Shown piece after piece: positions 17,096 to 25,093 of a stretch of 64,000 nucleotides of DNA. The translations under genes and the position numbers were made by a program. Within the stretch, counting starts at the first letter, position 1; each line of letters starts with the position of its first letter. The notes under the pieces are model-generated. The model saw only the letters and a list, made by a program, of their open reading frames with translations. It searched no databases and was not told the origin of the DNA. This stretch comes from Mycolicibacterium fortuitum subsp. fortuitum. GTDB lineage: Bacteria; Actinomycetota; Actinomycetes; Mycobacteriales; Mycobacteriaceae. Location: assembly GCF_022179545.1 (NCBI RefSeq), contig NZ_AP025518.1:4526001-4590000 (forward strand), written 5' to 3'.

Positions 17096-18424
17096 TCACC
17101 TGTTGTACGGAGTCTCGCGGACCCAACTGAACCCCCTCTCCACCAACGGAAACGAGTTCGGATCCACCTTGGTGCACCAGGCGTGGATGCGGTGCCCGGC
17201 GTAGTCGTCGGCGTCGATCACCAAGCGGTCGGGTCCCGGCCACCAGTAGGTCAGGCGCACCCGTACCGGCGTCTGCCTGGAGGTTCCCAGCTCGATGTAG
17301 TGATTCAAGTCGATGAAGTGCCGGCTCGCATCGATCGTGCCACCGTATTCCTCGAACGAGTCGTCCATGTGCTGGATGGTCAGCCGCATCGGATCGGCAA
17401 GATTGAACGAACGGTCGAAAATCACTCGACGCCACTGCAATTCGTCAGTCAGCAGCGGATCACGCCGGTATCCCTCGGCCGAGAAGCCGTCGACGCGGTA
17501 GATGCCGTAGAGCTCGGGAACCGGCCTGGCCCACTGTTGCCAGTTCTGCGCCGCGGTGACACCGAACAGCATTGTGCCGACCAGTAGTTGGGCCACCAAC
17601 GCGATTCGGTTGGCCCGCCCCGAGGTGAACAGCTGGGGTGTACGTGCCGCGGGAACGGCGCGATCAGAGAACAGCACCGTCGTCAGCCGCGCGGCGTAGG
17701 GCGCCAGCAAGAACAGGCTCATCAGCAGCAGCATCGACGACACGGTCTTGAGGCGGATGTCGTAGGTCATGTTGAGCAGGAAGACCTGTGTCATGTCGAT
17801 CGCTGCCAACAGGGCGCCCGCCGGCACCGCCCTCGGGAGCACCAGCAATACCCCGGCCAGCAGCTCTGCCGACCCGAGTGCGATCTGGTACGGCTGCGAG
17901 ATGCTCACCTGTGACCACAACACGCCCTGCGGGCTGAAGTTGCCGAACGGCTCGACCAGACGGTTCAGTACGAACGGCATCTGGGTGGGAATGGCCTTGG
18001 CCATCCCGAAATAGAACATCGCCGTGGCCAGTACGAATCGCAGGTACAGGGTGAGCCAGGCAGCCAAGCGCGTGTAGTTGTCGCGATGACGGTCAAGTAC
18101 CGACCAGACGACAGTCGCAATTGTGGAGACCACCAGCATCAGAAACAGTGCAGTCCACTGGAATGCGCTGTCGCTGCCCACCTGCATGCTCTCGATCCGC
18201 AGTCCGAGAACTGCGGATGCGGTCCAATCGATCAACGGACGCACCGCTTCAAGCAGGCCTGCAACCGATGACCACGGCAGAGGGATCCCGGCGCCCGCCA
18301 ACAACACCGGAGTAAGCCCCACGAAACAAGCCAGCCCGAAAAGGCCGAAGTAGCAGAACCCGAAGCGGAAACCGATTCGCGTCACCGGCGACCAGCGAAC
18401 ATCGGTGCCAGTGGTGTCCGTCAC
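17096..18424 (-). CDS. HTTM-type polytopic membrane protein
   Basis: 442 aa. The start is GTG 18424 with GGGGGAGG seven bases upstream. Several spans run through ~res 10-330. LRFVLATAMFYFGMAKAIPT resembles the gamma-carboxylase-like HTTM and DoxX superfamilies, and a soluble C-terminal part (~res 310-442) is rich in aromatics. No catalytic residues can be named. It sits on the opposite strand between oppD and oppA, which are adjacent in M. tuberculosis, so it looks like an insertion into the opp locus. Confidence 0.75.
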   Translation of the reverse strand: MTDTTGTDVRWSPVTRIGFRFGFCYFGLFGLACFVGLTPVLLAGAGIPLPWSSVAGLLEAVRPLIDWTASAVLGLRIESMQVGSDSAFQWTALFLMLVVSTIATVVWSVLDRHRDNYTRLAAWLTLYLRFVLATAMFYFGMAKAIPTQMPFVLNRLVEPFGNFSPQGVLWSQVSISQPYQIALGSAELLAGVLLVLPRAVPAGALLAAIDMTQVFLLNMTYDIRLKTVSSMLLLMSLFLLAPYAARLTTVLFSDRAVPAARTPQLFTSGRANRIALVAQLLVGTMLFGVTAAQNWQQWARPVPELYGIYRVDGFSAEGYRRDPLLTDELQWRRVIFDRSFNLADPMRLTIQHMDDSFEEYGGTIDASRHFIDLNHYIELGTSRQTPVRVRLTYWWPGPDRLVIDADDYAGHRIHAWCTKVDPNSFPLVERGFSWVRETPYNR

Positions 18425-18537
18425 GGCCGCGCCTCCCCCGTCGAAAAACCCGGGTCCCACGGTATCGGTTGCCGTTCCAACGCAACCGCCGAACCGGCGC
18501 TGCCCGAGTCCTGACCCCATAGCGGCCCGCGTACCTC

Positions 18538-18543
18538 TAGCAT
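18538..18543 (+). promoter_or_regulatory. Putative -10 box of oppA
   Basis: TAGCAT ends seven bases before the oppA ATG. This would give a near-leaderless transcript, so oppA may be transcribed on its own despite its separation from oppBCD. Confidence 0.4.
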
Positions 18544-18550
18544 CGGCGGC

Positions 18551-20233
18551 ATGAACGGATTCAACATCCGACGATTGGCTATCGCCACCGTTGTTGCCGG
18601 CCTCGCTCTCACCGGATGTTCCGGCGGTGATCGGGAGACCCCGTCCGCCGGCGGAAACGCCGAGATCGGCACCACCAACGACATCAATCCGCAAGACGTC
18701 GCGAACCTGCGCCAGGGCGGCGACCTGCGCCTGGCGCTGACCGAGTTCCCGTCGAACTTCAATCCCCTGCACATCGACGGCAACACCGGCGACGTCGGCG
18801 CACTCACCAAGCCCACGATGCCCCGCGCCTTCGTGATCGCCGCCGACGGATCGGCGACGGTGAACACCGAATACTTCACCAACGTCGAACTGACGGGCAC
18901 CAGCCCGCAGGTCGTCACCTACACGATCAACCCCAAGGCCGTGTGGTCCGACGGCACGCCGATCACCTGGGAGGACATCAAGTCCCAGGTCGAGGCCAAC
19001 AGCGGGAAGAACCCGGCATTCGTCATCGCCGCGCCGAACGGGTGCGAGCGGGTCGCCTCGGTGACCCGCGGTGTGGACGACCGCCAGGCCGTGATGACCT
19101 TCGCCAAGCCCTACGCCGACTGGAAGGGCATGTTCGCCGGCAACGGACGACTGCTGTCCAAGAGCATGACCGCCACCCCCGAGGCGTTCAACAAGGCCCA
19201 GCTCAGCGCGCCCGGGCCGTCGGCAGGCCCGTTCCTGGTGTCCAACATCGACCGGGGGGCGCAGCGGATCACGTTGAGCCGCAACCCGAAATGGTGGGGC
19301 GCCCCTCCGCTGCTGGATACCATCACGTTTCTGGTGCTCGATGACGCCGCCCGTATCCCGGCGCTGCAGAACAAAACCATCGACGCCACCGGCACCGCGT
19401 CACTGGACGAGCTGACCATCGCCCGCAAGACCGCCGGGATCAGCATCCGGCGGGCCCCGTCGGCCAGCTGGTACCACCTGACGTTCAACGGCGCGCCCGG
19501 TTCGATCCTGGCCGACCCGGCGCTGCGCAGTGCGGTCGCCAAGGGCATCGACCGGCAGGCACTGGCCAACATCACCCAGCGTGGTCTCACCGACAACCCC
19601 GTGCCGCTGAACAACCACATCTTCGTCGCGGGCCAGCAGGGTTATCAGGACAACGCCGGCTCGGTCGCGTTCGATCCCGAGAAAGCCAAGGCCGAGCTCG
19701 ACGCACTGGGCTGGAAAGTGCCTGAAGGGCGGCAGTTCCGGGAGAAGGACGGCAAGGAACTGGTCATCCGCAACGTGTTCTACGACGCCGGCAGCACCCG
19801 GCAGGTCGCCCAGATCGCGCAGAACATGCTCGGCCAGATCGGGGTGAACCTGAAGCTCGACACCAAGCCGGGCACCGGGTTCTTCACCAACTACATCATC
19901 AAGGGGGATTTCGACATCGCCCAGTTCGCGTTCCTCGGTGACGCATTCCCGCTGAGCTCGCTGACGCAGATCTATGCCCAGGACGGAGCGAGCAACTTCG
20001 GCAAGATCGGTAGCCCGGAGATCGACGCAAAGATCGAGCAGACGCTGGAGGAGCTGGACCCTGCCAAGGCGTTGACCCTGGCCAACGAGCTGGACAAGAT
20101 GCTGTTCGACGAGGTGTTCAGCCTCCCGCTGTTCCAGTCGCCCGGAAACGTCGCGGTGCGCAGCAGCCTCGCCAATTTCGGGGCCCCCGGCTTGGCCGAC
20201 ATCGACTACACCAAGGTCGGTTTCCTCAAGTAA
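18551..20233 (+). CDS. oppA: Oligopeptide-binding lipoprotein OppA (SBP family 5)
   Basis: 560-aa extracytoplasmic solute-binding lipoprotein. The signal peptide ends in lipobox LTGC (Cys ~23). Family-5 features include NFNPLHID near the mature N-terminus, AVWSDGTPITWEDIK (the conserved SBP_bac_5 motif) and YHLTFNGAPGSILADPALR. It delivers peptides to OppBCD. A gene on the opposite strand separates it from oppD, and it has its own putative promoter, so its level may be set independently of the permease. Confidence 0.93.
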   Translation: MNGFNIRRLAIATVVAGLALTGCSGGDRETPSAGGNAEIGTTNDINPQDVANLRQGGDLRLALTEFPSNFNPLHIDGNTGDVGALTKPTMPRAFVIAADGSATVNTEYFTNVELTGTSPQVVTYTINPKAVWSDGTPITWEDIKSQVEANSGKNPAFVIAAPNGCERVASVTRGVDDRQAVMTFAKPYADWKGMFAGNGRLLSKSMTATPEAFNKAQLSAPGPSAGPFLVSNIDRGAQRITLSRNPKWWGAPPLLDTITFLVLDDAARIPALQNKTIDATGTASLDELTIARKTAGISIRRAPSASWYHLTFNGAPGSILADPALRSAVAKGIDRQALANITQRGLTDNPVPLNNHIFVAGQQGYQDNAGSVAFDPEKAKAELDALGWKVPEGRQFREKDGKELVIRNVFYDAGSTRQVAQIAQNMLGQIGVNLKLDTKPGTGFFTNYIIKGDFDIAQFAFLGDAFPLSSLTQIYAQDGASNFGKIGSPEIDAKIEQTLEELDPAKALTLANELDKMLFDEVFSLPLFQSPGNVAVRSSLANFGAPGLADIDYTKVGFLK

Positions 20234-20235
20234 CT

Positions 20236-20757
20236 GTGGGACCCGCACACCTGGAGCTGGTCGGCGACGTCACCGTGGGCATGGCTGCGGGGATGTACAG
20301 CTGGTGCATCCTGCTGACGTTCACGATTCCGTCCACGGCGCCATCCGCGGAGCTGATCGGAGGCGTGCTGGCCCATCCCCGCTACCGTCATGACCACATC
20401 TCTAGGTGGACACCTGCGAAGCAGGAGCCGGTGCACGGGCCCTACCGGCTCGAAGCGCTCAAAGCTGATGGCTTCCAGCGATGTTCGCGGGCGACGGCGG
20501 TGGATATCTTGTGGTCGTGGCCGATGACGAACCTGAATCCGTGGGTGAGCGCCGGATTCCTGTTGTCACGTGAATTGGTGATGGCGTGGACTTCACCGAT
20601 CCTGAGCGACGCTGATGAGATCTACCGGCTCAGCGTGCCGCGTGACGGCAACGAGCACTCGTACGGATGGGTGATCGGCCTCAACGGGTATCACGAATTC
20701 CTCGCGGTCAGCCGCCGCCGAGCCACGGCCACCGTGATCATTGCCTCGGATGACTGA
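20236..20757 (+). CDS. Hypothetical protein
   Basis: 173 aa from GTG 20236, two bases after oppA; internal starts near 20281 are possible. The sequence looks protein-like in its middle and C-terminal parts (RLEALKADGFQRCSRATA, RDGNEHSYGWVIGLNG) but matches no family I know. There is no signal peptide. It lacks a Shine-Dalgarno and its codon choice looks less GC-rich at third positions than its neighbours, so it could be a recent acquisition or a decaying gene. It overlaps the convergent hydrolase by 20 bases. Confidence 0.5.
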   Translation: MGPAHLELVGDVTVGMAAGMYSWCILLTFTIPSTAPSAELIGGVLAHPRYRHDHISRWTPAKQEPVHGPYRLEALKADGFQRCSRATAVDILWSWPMTNLNPWVSAGFLLSRELVMAWTSPILSDADEIYRLSVPRDGNEHSYGWVIGLNGYHEFLAVSRRRATATVIIASDD

Positions 20758-21982
20758 CCGTGGGCACCGCCGCCTCCACGGCGGTGGCCACCGCGATCGC
20801 CGACACTGCCGCCCGGATTGCCGGGCGAGCAGGCAAGGCGTCCAATTCATCGGCGGTGGCCGAAAGCTGTTCGGCCACACCGTCGCGCACGGCACGGATC
20901 ACTGCCAGTGCGGCGTGCTCCCTGGTGTCGATCACACTGTGCGCCACCGTCGGCATGCGAACCAACACAGCCCCGGGCACAAGTTCCGCGATCCGCTCGG
21001 CGACAGCCGGTGGGGTGGTCAGATCCCGACCACCTGACAGCACCACGGTGGGCCAGTGGAAATCGGGCAATTCGGCCGGCAGGTCGAACGGTTCGGCCTC
21101 GAAGGGTTCGAAGAACTTCGCGCTGCCGATCATATCGGCCATCTCCAACGCCGGGTCGAGCGGCAGCCCGTCGGGCACCCCGGCGTAGTTCAATTCACGA
21201 AAGGCGATTCGCCCGACCAGGTCTACCTCATTGCGGTACGGCGCCTTTCGCGTCGACAACCGACTCAGTCGGGCTAGCGCCGACCAGACCACCGTGCGGC
21301 CGCGCAGCAACAAGTCCAGCTGACGATCCAGCAGCCCGGCGCCGCCGAAGCCGTACAGCAGGCCGGCCAATTCTCCTCCCCTGGTGGCCAATGCGCCGTC
21401 GGCCACCAGGCGCCGGACCTTGGGCGCCAGATCTGCGGTCTCAGGGTCGGTGCCTTCCCACAGCAGGCCGCGAATGGCGCTGCGCATGGCTTCGATGTCA
21501 GCGGTGGACAGCAGCGGTGAGTCCAGCACCATCGCCGCGACCCGCTCCGGGTGGCGCACCCCGAAGCCGGCGGCGATGTAGCTTCCGTATGACGTGCCGT
21601 ACAGCAGGGCCTCGTGCACGCCGGCGTCGTCGAGGACGGCGGCGACATCGTCGACGACCTGCTCGACGGTGATGGCTGCCGGGGGCAGATCCGTGCCCGC
21701 GTCGGTGTGGCGAGACATCCCGACACCGCGATGCTCGATCATGATGGTGTCGAATCCGGCTGCGGCCGCCCGTCGCCGCAGCCCGCGATACGGCTGGATC
21801 GACGCCACACCGGGACCTCCCGGAACGATCACCACCGGGCGGGCCGATTTGCGCCCGGCCCGCACATAGAACAGGTCGAACTGCTCGTCAGAACCCGGGG
21901 TGACCGGACGTCGCACCGCCCGTACCCCCGGCAGCGCAGCCAGCTTGTCATGCACCCGCCTGCGCTTGGCATTCATGGTCAT
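20738..21982 (-). CDS. Alpha/beta hydrolase (proline iminopeptidase-like)
   Basis: A 414-aa cytoplasmic hydrolase. The oxyanion segment VIVPGGPGVASIQPYRGLR and nucleophile elbow GTSYGSYIA (Ser ~res 126) are typical of the S33 aminopeptidase branch. LSGGRDLTTP carries the acid and HSVIDT the catalytic His. It probably cleaves an N-terminal residue or a small ester or amide. Closeness to the peptide importer fits peptide use but is not proof. ATG 21982; a second ATG lies two codons in. Confidence 0.85.
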   Translation of the reverse strand: MTMNAKRRRVHDKLAALPGVRAVRRPVTPGSDEQFDLFYVRAGRKSARPVVIVPGGPGVASIQPYRGLRRRAAAAGFDTIMIEHRGVGMSRHTDAGTDLPPAAITVEQVVDDVAAVLDDAGVHEALLYGTSYGSYIAAGFGVRHPERVAAMVLDSPLLSTADIEAMRSAIRGLLWEGTDPETADLAPKVRRLVADGALATRGGELAGLLYGFGGAGLLDRQLDLLLRGRTVVWSALARLSRLSTRKAPYRNEVDLVGRIAFRELNYAGVPDGLPLDPALEMADMIGSAKFFEPFEAEPFDLPAELPDFHWPTVVLSGGRDLTTPPAVAERIAELVPGAVLVRMPTVAHSVIDTREHAALAVIRAVRDGVAEQLSATADELDALPARPAIRAAVSAIAVATAVEAAVPTVSHPRQ

Positions 21983-22007
21983 TGCGCTCCATTCTGCCGC
22001 GCAACGC

Positions 22008-22274
22008 TCAGATCAGATAGATGGTGAAGATCGCTCCGAACAACACCACCAGCCAGCCGTCGGTGGCGAGCTTGAGCCACCTCGGCGCGGTCCGGACCTC
22101 CATGAACTGCCGGATGATCAAACGGGACTTGATCAGCGTCAACGCAAGCACCAGCGCGGTGATCGGCACACTGGCCCGCAGCGCGTCCGAATACTGCGCC
22201 GGTGCCAACCACCAGGATCCGACGGTGATGGCGACCAGTACCAGCCACGTCTGGGTCACAGCCTTGTCGGTCAT
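22008..22274 (-). CDS. Cytochrome c oxidase subunit IV-like membrane protein (NorF/COX4-like)
   Basis: An 88-aa protein with three hydrophobic helices, one carrying the charged segment LTLIKSRLIIRQFMEVR that is typical of prokaryotic COX4/CyoD-type subunits. It follows the subunit III gene by two bases. Such subunits normally stabilise a heme-copper oxidase or NO reductase, but no catalytic subunit is encoded nearby. It is last gene of the TetR-controlled operon. Confidence 0.8.
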   Translation of the reverse strand: MTDKAVTQTWLVLVAITVGSWWLAPAQYSDALRASVPITALVLALTLIKSRLIIRQFMEVRTAPRWLKLATDGWLVVLFGAIFTIYLI

Positions 22275-22276
22275 CG

Positions 22277-22855
22277 TCACCTCACCACGTACAGCAGGCC
22301 GAAGATGATCACCCAGAGCAGGTCGACCATGTGCCAGTAGACCGCGCTCGCCTCCACGACCGATGCGCGCCGTCGGGACGGATTGCGCAATTCCCGCACG
22401 ATCACGCCCAACACGATGAGGCCGATCAGGACGTGGATCAGGTGCACACCCGTCAGCACGTAGTAGAACGAGTAGAACATCTCGGAATTGGTGTGCCCGT
22501 TCCGGATCTTGACGACCCATTCATAACCCTTGCAGGCCATGAACATCAGGCCTCCCACGCCGCCGGCGTAGGTGAGCCGGACGGCCACCTCATGACGGCC
22601 GGCGCGGCCGGCCAACACTGCCCGGGCCACCAACCAGGAACTGGTCAGCAGGATCACGGTGTTGACGACACCGATGGTGATGTCGAGATGCTGTTGCGCG
22701 CGTAGGAACTCGTCCGGATACATCGTGCGGTAGATCATGAAGACGATGAAGTAGCCACCGAAGATGACCAGGTCGCCGAGCACCATCACCCACATGTGCC
22801 CGTCGCCGGGCAGGTGCTCCGACGACGCCTGGGGCTGTGAATCAGTTTGCGTCAC
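22277..22855 (-). CDS. Heme-copper oxidase subunit III-like protein (NorE-like)
   Basis: 192 aa with five predicted helices and the subunit III signature: HMWVMVLGDLVIFGGYFI early, GVHLIHVLIGLIVLG in the middle and YWHMVDLLWVIIFGLLYV at the end. The GTG at 22855 has AGGA nine bases upstream; an ATG at 22870 is alternative. It overlaps the upstream membrane gene by 14 bases. It is NorE/CyoC-sized, so probably an accessory subunit. Partner oxidase unknown. Confidence 0.87.
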   Translation of the reverse strand: MTQTDSQPQASSEHLPGDGHMWVMVLGDLVIFGGYFIVFMIYRTMYPDEFLRAQQHLDITIGVVNTVILLTSSWLVARAVLAGRAGRHEVAVRLTYAGGVGGLMFMACKGYEWVVKIRNGHTNSEMFYSFYYVLTGVHLIHVLIGLIVLGVIVRELRNPSRRRASVVEASAVYWHMVDLLWVIIFGLLYVVR

Positions 22856-23561
22856 TGCTTGTTTCCTCACGCTTGAGGGCCTGCCGCAGCAGCACGATCA
22901 GGGCAGACAGCCAGACGGAGAAGACCACCACCGCCCACCAGAAGGCGATTGATCCGTTCCAGGCGAACGGCCCTGACTCGAACACGAACATCTGGGTGGC
23001 GATCACCTCGGTGATGATCTGCCAGATGGTCACATAGGCGAACCACGCCGGGAAGATCTGGTTCTTGTCGTAGAGGATCGCAATCGCGAACACCAGGTAG
23101 GCCGCCGTGAAACACCCCAATGATCCGTTGTAGGAAAGCATTCCGAGGTCATAGAGCAGGCTGATCAGTTCCGGGTCACGGTCCGGCCGAAACGCCGCCG
23201 TGAGAAAGCACACCGATACCAACAAGAACCCGGGCAGCGCGCCGACGCCCATGCCGCCGATGTAGCCGTAGGCGAACACCGACCCCACCGACATGCGCTT
23301 GATCTGGTAGGCGACCAATCCGTTGGTCATCGCCGCCCCGCCGAGCAGGATCAGCAGCAGACAGAAGCCGATCTTGATGGTCAGACCGTGCTCGACGAAG
23401 AACGCCACCTTGTCGGCAGCGGTGACATCGGGGCGCGGTGGCGGCGTCACTCGGGTCAGGATGCAGATGATGACACCGAAGGCGCCGTACCAGAGCGGGA
23501 AGAACCAGGTCATCAGCCGCACGTCGGGTCTGCCCGGCGGCGCCTCGGTCTGAACTGTCAC
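22842..23561 (-). CDS. Integral membrane protein, paralogue of the next upstream gene
   Basis: 239 aa with about six helices, starting at GTG 23561 in a GTGA overlap with its upstream neighbour. It shares a chain of short blocks with that neighbour in the same order: KRM, VFAY, AAFRPDRDPELISLLYDL, FPAW and GPFAWNGSIAFWW. The two are therefore ancient tandem duplicates. I recognise no named family. Location inside an oxidase-subunit operon suggests a membrane redox or assembly role. Confidence 0.75.
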   Translation of the reverse strand: MTVQTEAPPGRPDVRLMTWFFPLWYGAFGVIICILTRVTPPPRPDVTAADKVAFFVEHGLTIKIGFCLLLILLGGAAMTNGLVAYQIKRMSVGSVFAYGYIGGMGVGALPGFLLVSVCFLTAAFRPDRDPELISLLYDLGMLSYNGSLGCFTAAYLVFAIAILYDKNQIFPAWFAYVTIWQIITEVIATQMFVFESGPFAWNGSIAFWWAVVVFSVWLSALIVLLRQALKREETSSDAN

Positions 23562-24316
23562 GCCCGCACCCGAGCTTCCACGACCCCGTCTTGAACAGCC
23601 TGGCTGAGTACCGCGCGGCGCAGCACGAAGAACATCACGATGACGAAGACCGCGAACGCACCGTTGCGCAACCAGAAGGCCAGCACACCGTCCCACGCCA
23701 GCGGCCCGGTGTGGAAAACCGCAGCACCCGCAGCCGGGATCATCGCCACCGCGGTGGCCAGCGAGTAGTGCCCGACCCAGCGCGGAAACACCGGTTCGGG
23801 CCCGTTGTCGAAGTAGACCGCCACCGCCAGCAAGACGAACTGCGACACCACCATGCCCACCGGAGCGACCAGCACGATCCAGGCCAGGTCGTTGAGCAGC
23901 ATGATCAGTTCGGGCTTGCGGTCCGGGCGAAACGCCGCCACCAGGAAGAACACGTTGGACAGCGCGAAGATCGTGGCACCGCTGACCGCAGCAGTCAGGT
24001 AGCAGTAGGCGAACACATGGCTCTGGGTCTTCATCCGCTTCATCTGAACGACGATCACCATGAAGAACGGCAGGATCAGGATCCCGCACAGGTTGAACGT
24101 CACCTGGCTGAACCGGATCCACGCGGTGTGGTCGGCATAGAAACCGGCAACCTGCTGCGCGCTCCAGGTGGGCGACATGGGTGGCCAGAAGCCGGGGAAT
24201 GCCAGCGCTGCCACCAGCAGGACCATGCCGACTGCCGGCCCAGTCCACAGGCTCACCCACTGCGCCTTGATATTGCCGGCTTTCGGCAGGTCTTGAACCT
24301 GCTCCAGGATCTGCAC
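23558..24316 (-). CDS. Integral membrane protein, first gene of the TetR-controlled oxidase-like operon
   Basis: 252 aa with about six helices. I choose GTG 24316 because GGAGG lies five bases upstream; a TTG at 24328 overlaps that ribosome site. The block AAFRPDRKPELIMLLNDL and GPLAWDGVLAFW are shared with the following gene. No family is recognised and no heme or copper ligand pattern is obvious. The palindrome at 24331-24344 lies directly upstream of the ribosome site, consistent with repression by the divergent TetR. Confidence 0.75.
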   Translation of the reverse strand: MQILEQVQDLPKAGNIKAQWVSLWTGPAVGMVLLVAALAFPGFWPPMSPTWSAQQVAGFYADHTAWIRFSQVTFNLCGILILPFFMVIVVQMKRMKTQSHVFAYCYLTAAVSGATIFALSNVFFLVAAFRPDRKPELIMLLNDLAWIVLVAPVGMVVSQFVLLAVAVYFDNGPEPVFPRWVGHYSLATAVAMIPAAGAAVFHTGPLAWDGVLAFWLRNGAFAVFVIVMFFVLRRAVLSQAVQDGVVEARVRA

Positions 24317-24330
24317 GTCAACCTCCAAAA

Positions 24331-24344
24331 CTGACTTGAGTCAG
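24331..24344. promoter_or_regulatory. Putative TetR operator O1
   Basis: CTGACTTGAGTCAG has perfect 6-base arms (CTGACT/AGTCAG) around TG. It lies between the membrane operon and tetR, close to the operon's ribosome site. It closely resembles O2, 69 bases away centre to centre. Confidence 0.7.
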
Positions 24345-24399
24345 AACCACACGCTCTCGAAACCGTAACGGCAGTGCGATTGAAATGAAAGAGTCAATA

Positions 24400-24413
24400 C
24401 TGAGTTAAGTCAG
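24400..24413. promoter_or_regulatory. Putative TetR operator O2
   Basis: CTGAGTTAAGTCAG is the second copy of the O1-type palindrome. With its flanking bases it reads ACTGA-N6-TCAGT. It covers the expected -35 region of tetR, so it fits autorepression. Confidence 0.65.
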
Positions 24414-24424
24414 TTTGTCTGTCG

Positions 24425-24430
24425 TAGCAT
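24425..24430 (+). promoter_or_regulatory. Putative -10 box of tetR
   Basis: TAGCAT ends seven bases before the GTG start of the TetR gene. The downstream half of operator O2 lies 12 bases upstream of it. Confidence 0.4.
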
Positions 24431-24437
24431 CAGGTCT

Positions 24438-25037
24438 GTGCTCACCGGACCGCCACGCAGCCGCAAGGGCCTGCAGACTCGGGAGCGGCTCCTGGGCGCG
24501 GCGATCTCCGAGTTCAAGCGCGGCGGCATGGCCGCGGCCGAAACCGCCGCGATCGCGTCGGCCGCAGGCGTCGCCCACGGCACCTTCTTCTTCCATTTCC
24601 CCACCAAGGAACACGTCCTGTTGGAACTGGAGCAGCGAGAACAACAGAGAATGGCCGCCGATCTGGCCCGGTTCTTCGCCACTCCGCATAACGTCGCCGA
24701 CACTCTGGCCGAAATGGTGCGAGTACTGGAGAAGCTCGAACGGCGCCTCGGCGGCCGGCTGTTCAAAGACTTTCTGGCCCTGCACTTTTCCACCTCCCGG
24801 CCCCCGTCTGAGGAATGGACGTACCATCCGGTGATCGTCGCGGTGATCGAGGAGCTCCAACGCGCACAGCAGCGTGGTGAGATTCCCGCCGAAGTGGACG
24901 TGATGCACAACGGCATGTCGTTTCTGGCCGGGCTGTACGCACTGCTGATCACCATCCCGGAGGCCGCCGAGGTCCGAGCCCCGGTGATGGCCGAGTATCT
25001 GACCACCTACCTGTACGGCCTGCGGGTGCTGCCTTAG
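24438..25037 (+). CDS. TetR-family transcriptional regulator
   Basis: 199 aa. The N-terminal HTH includes TRERLLGAAISEFKRGG and VAHGTFFFHFPTKEHVL (res ~13-60), the classic TetR pattern. The helical ligand domain follows. The GTG start is near-leaderless. It is divergent from the oxidase-like membrane operon, with two matching palindromes in between, so it most likely represses both. The inducer is unknown; the flavoprotein gene 56 bases downstream may be in the same regulon. Confidence 0.9.
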   Translation: MLTGPPRSRKGLQTRERLLGAAISEFKRGGMAAAETAAIASAAGVAHGTFFFHFPTKEHVLLELEQREQQRMAADLARFFATPHNVADTLAEMVRVLEKLERRLGGRLFKDFLALHFSTSRPPSEEWTYHPVIVAVIEELQRAQQRGEIPAEVDVMHNGMSFLAGLYALLITIPEAAEVRAPVMAEYLTTYLYGLRVLP

Positions 25038-25093
25038 GTTCGGGCTGATCCAAACACGTGCCCACCGGAGACCGGTCCGGATACAAACTTGCC

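Noticed and set aside
18425..18772. N-terminal extension of the HTTM gene beyond 18424
   Set aside because: It would run antisense through the oppA signal sequence. GTG 18424 has a strong ribosome site seven bases away, so the shorter start is preferred.
22008..24316. Complete terminal oxidase or NO reductase operon
   Set aside because: No protein with the six-His heme-copper subunit I pattern, and no CuA or cytochrome c subunit, is encoded in the operon or the rest of the window.
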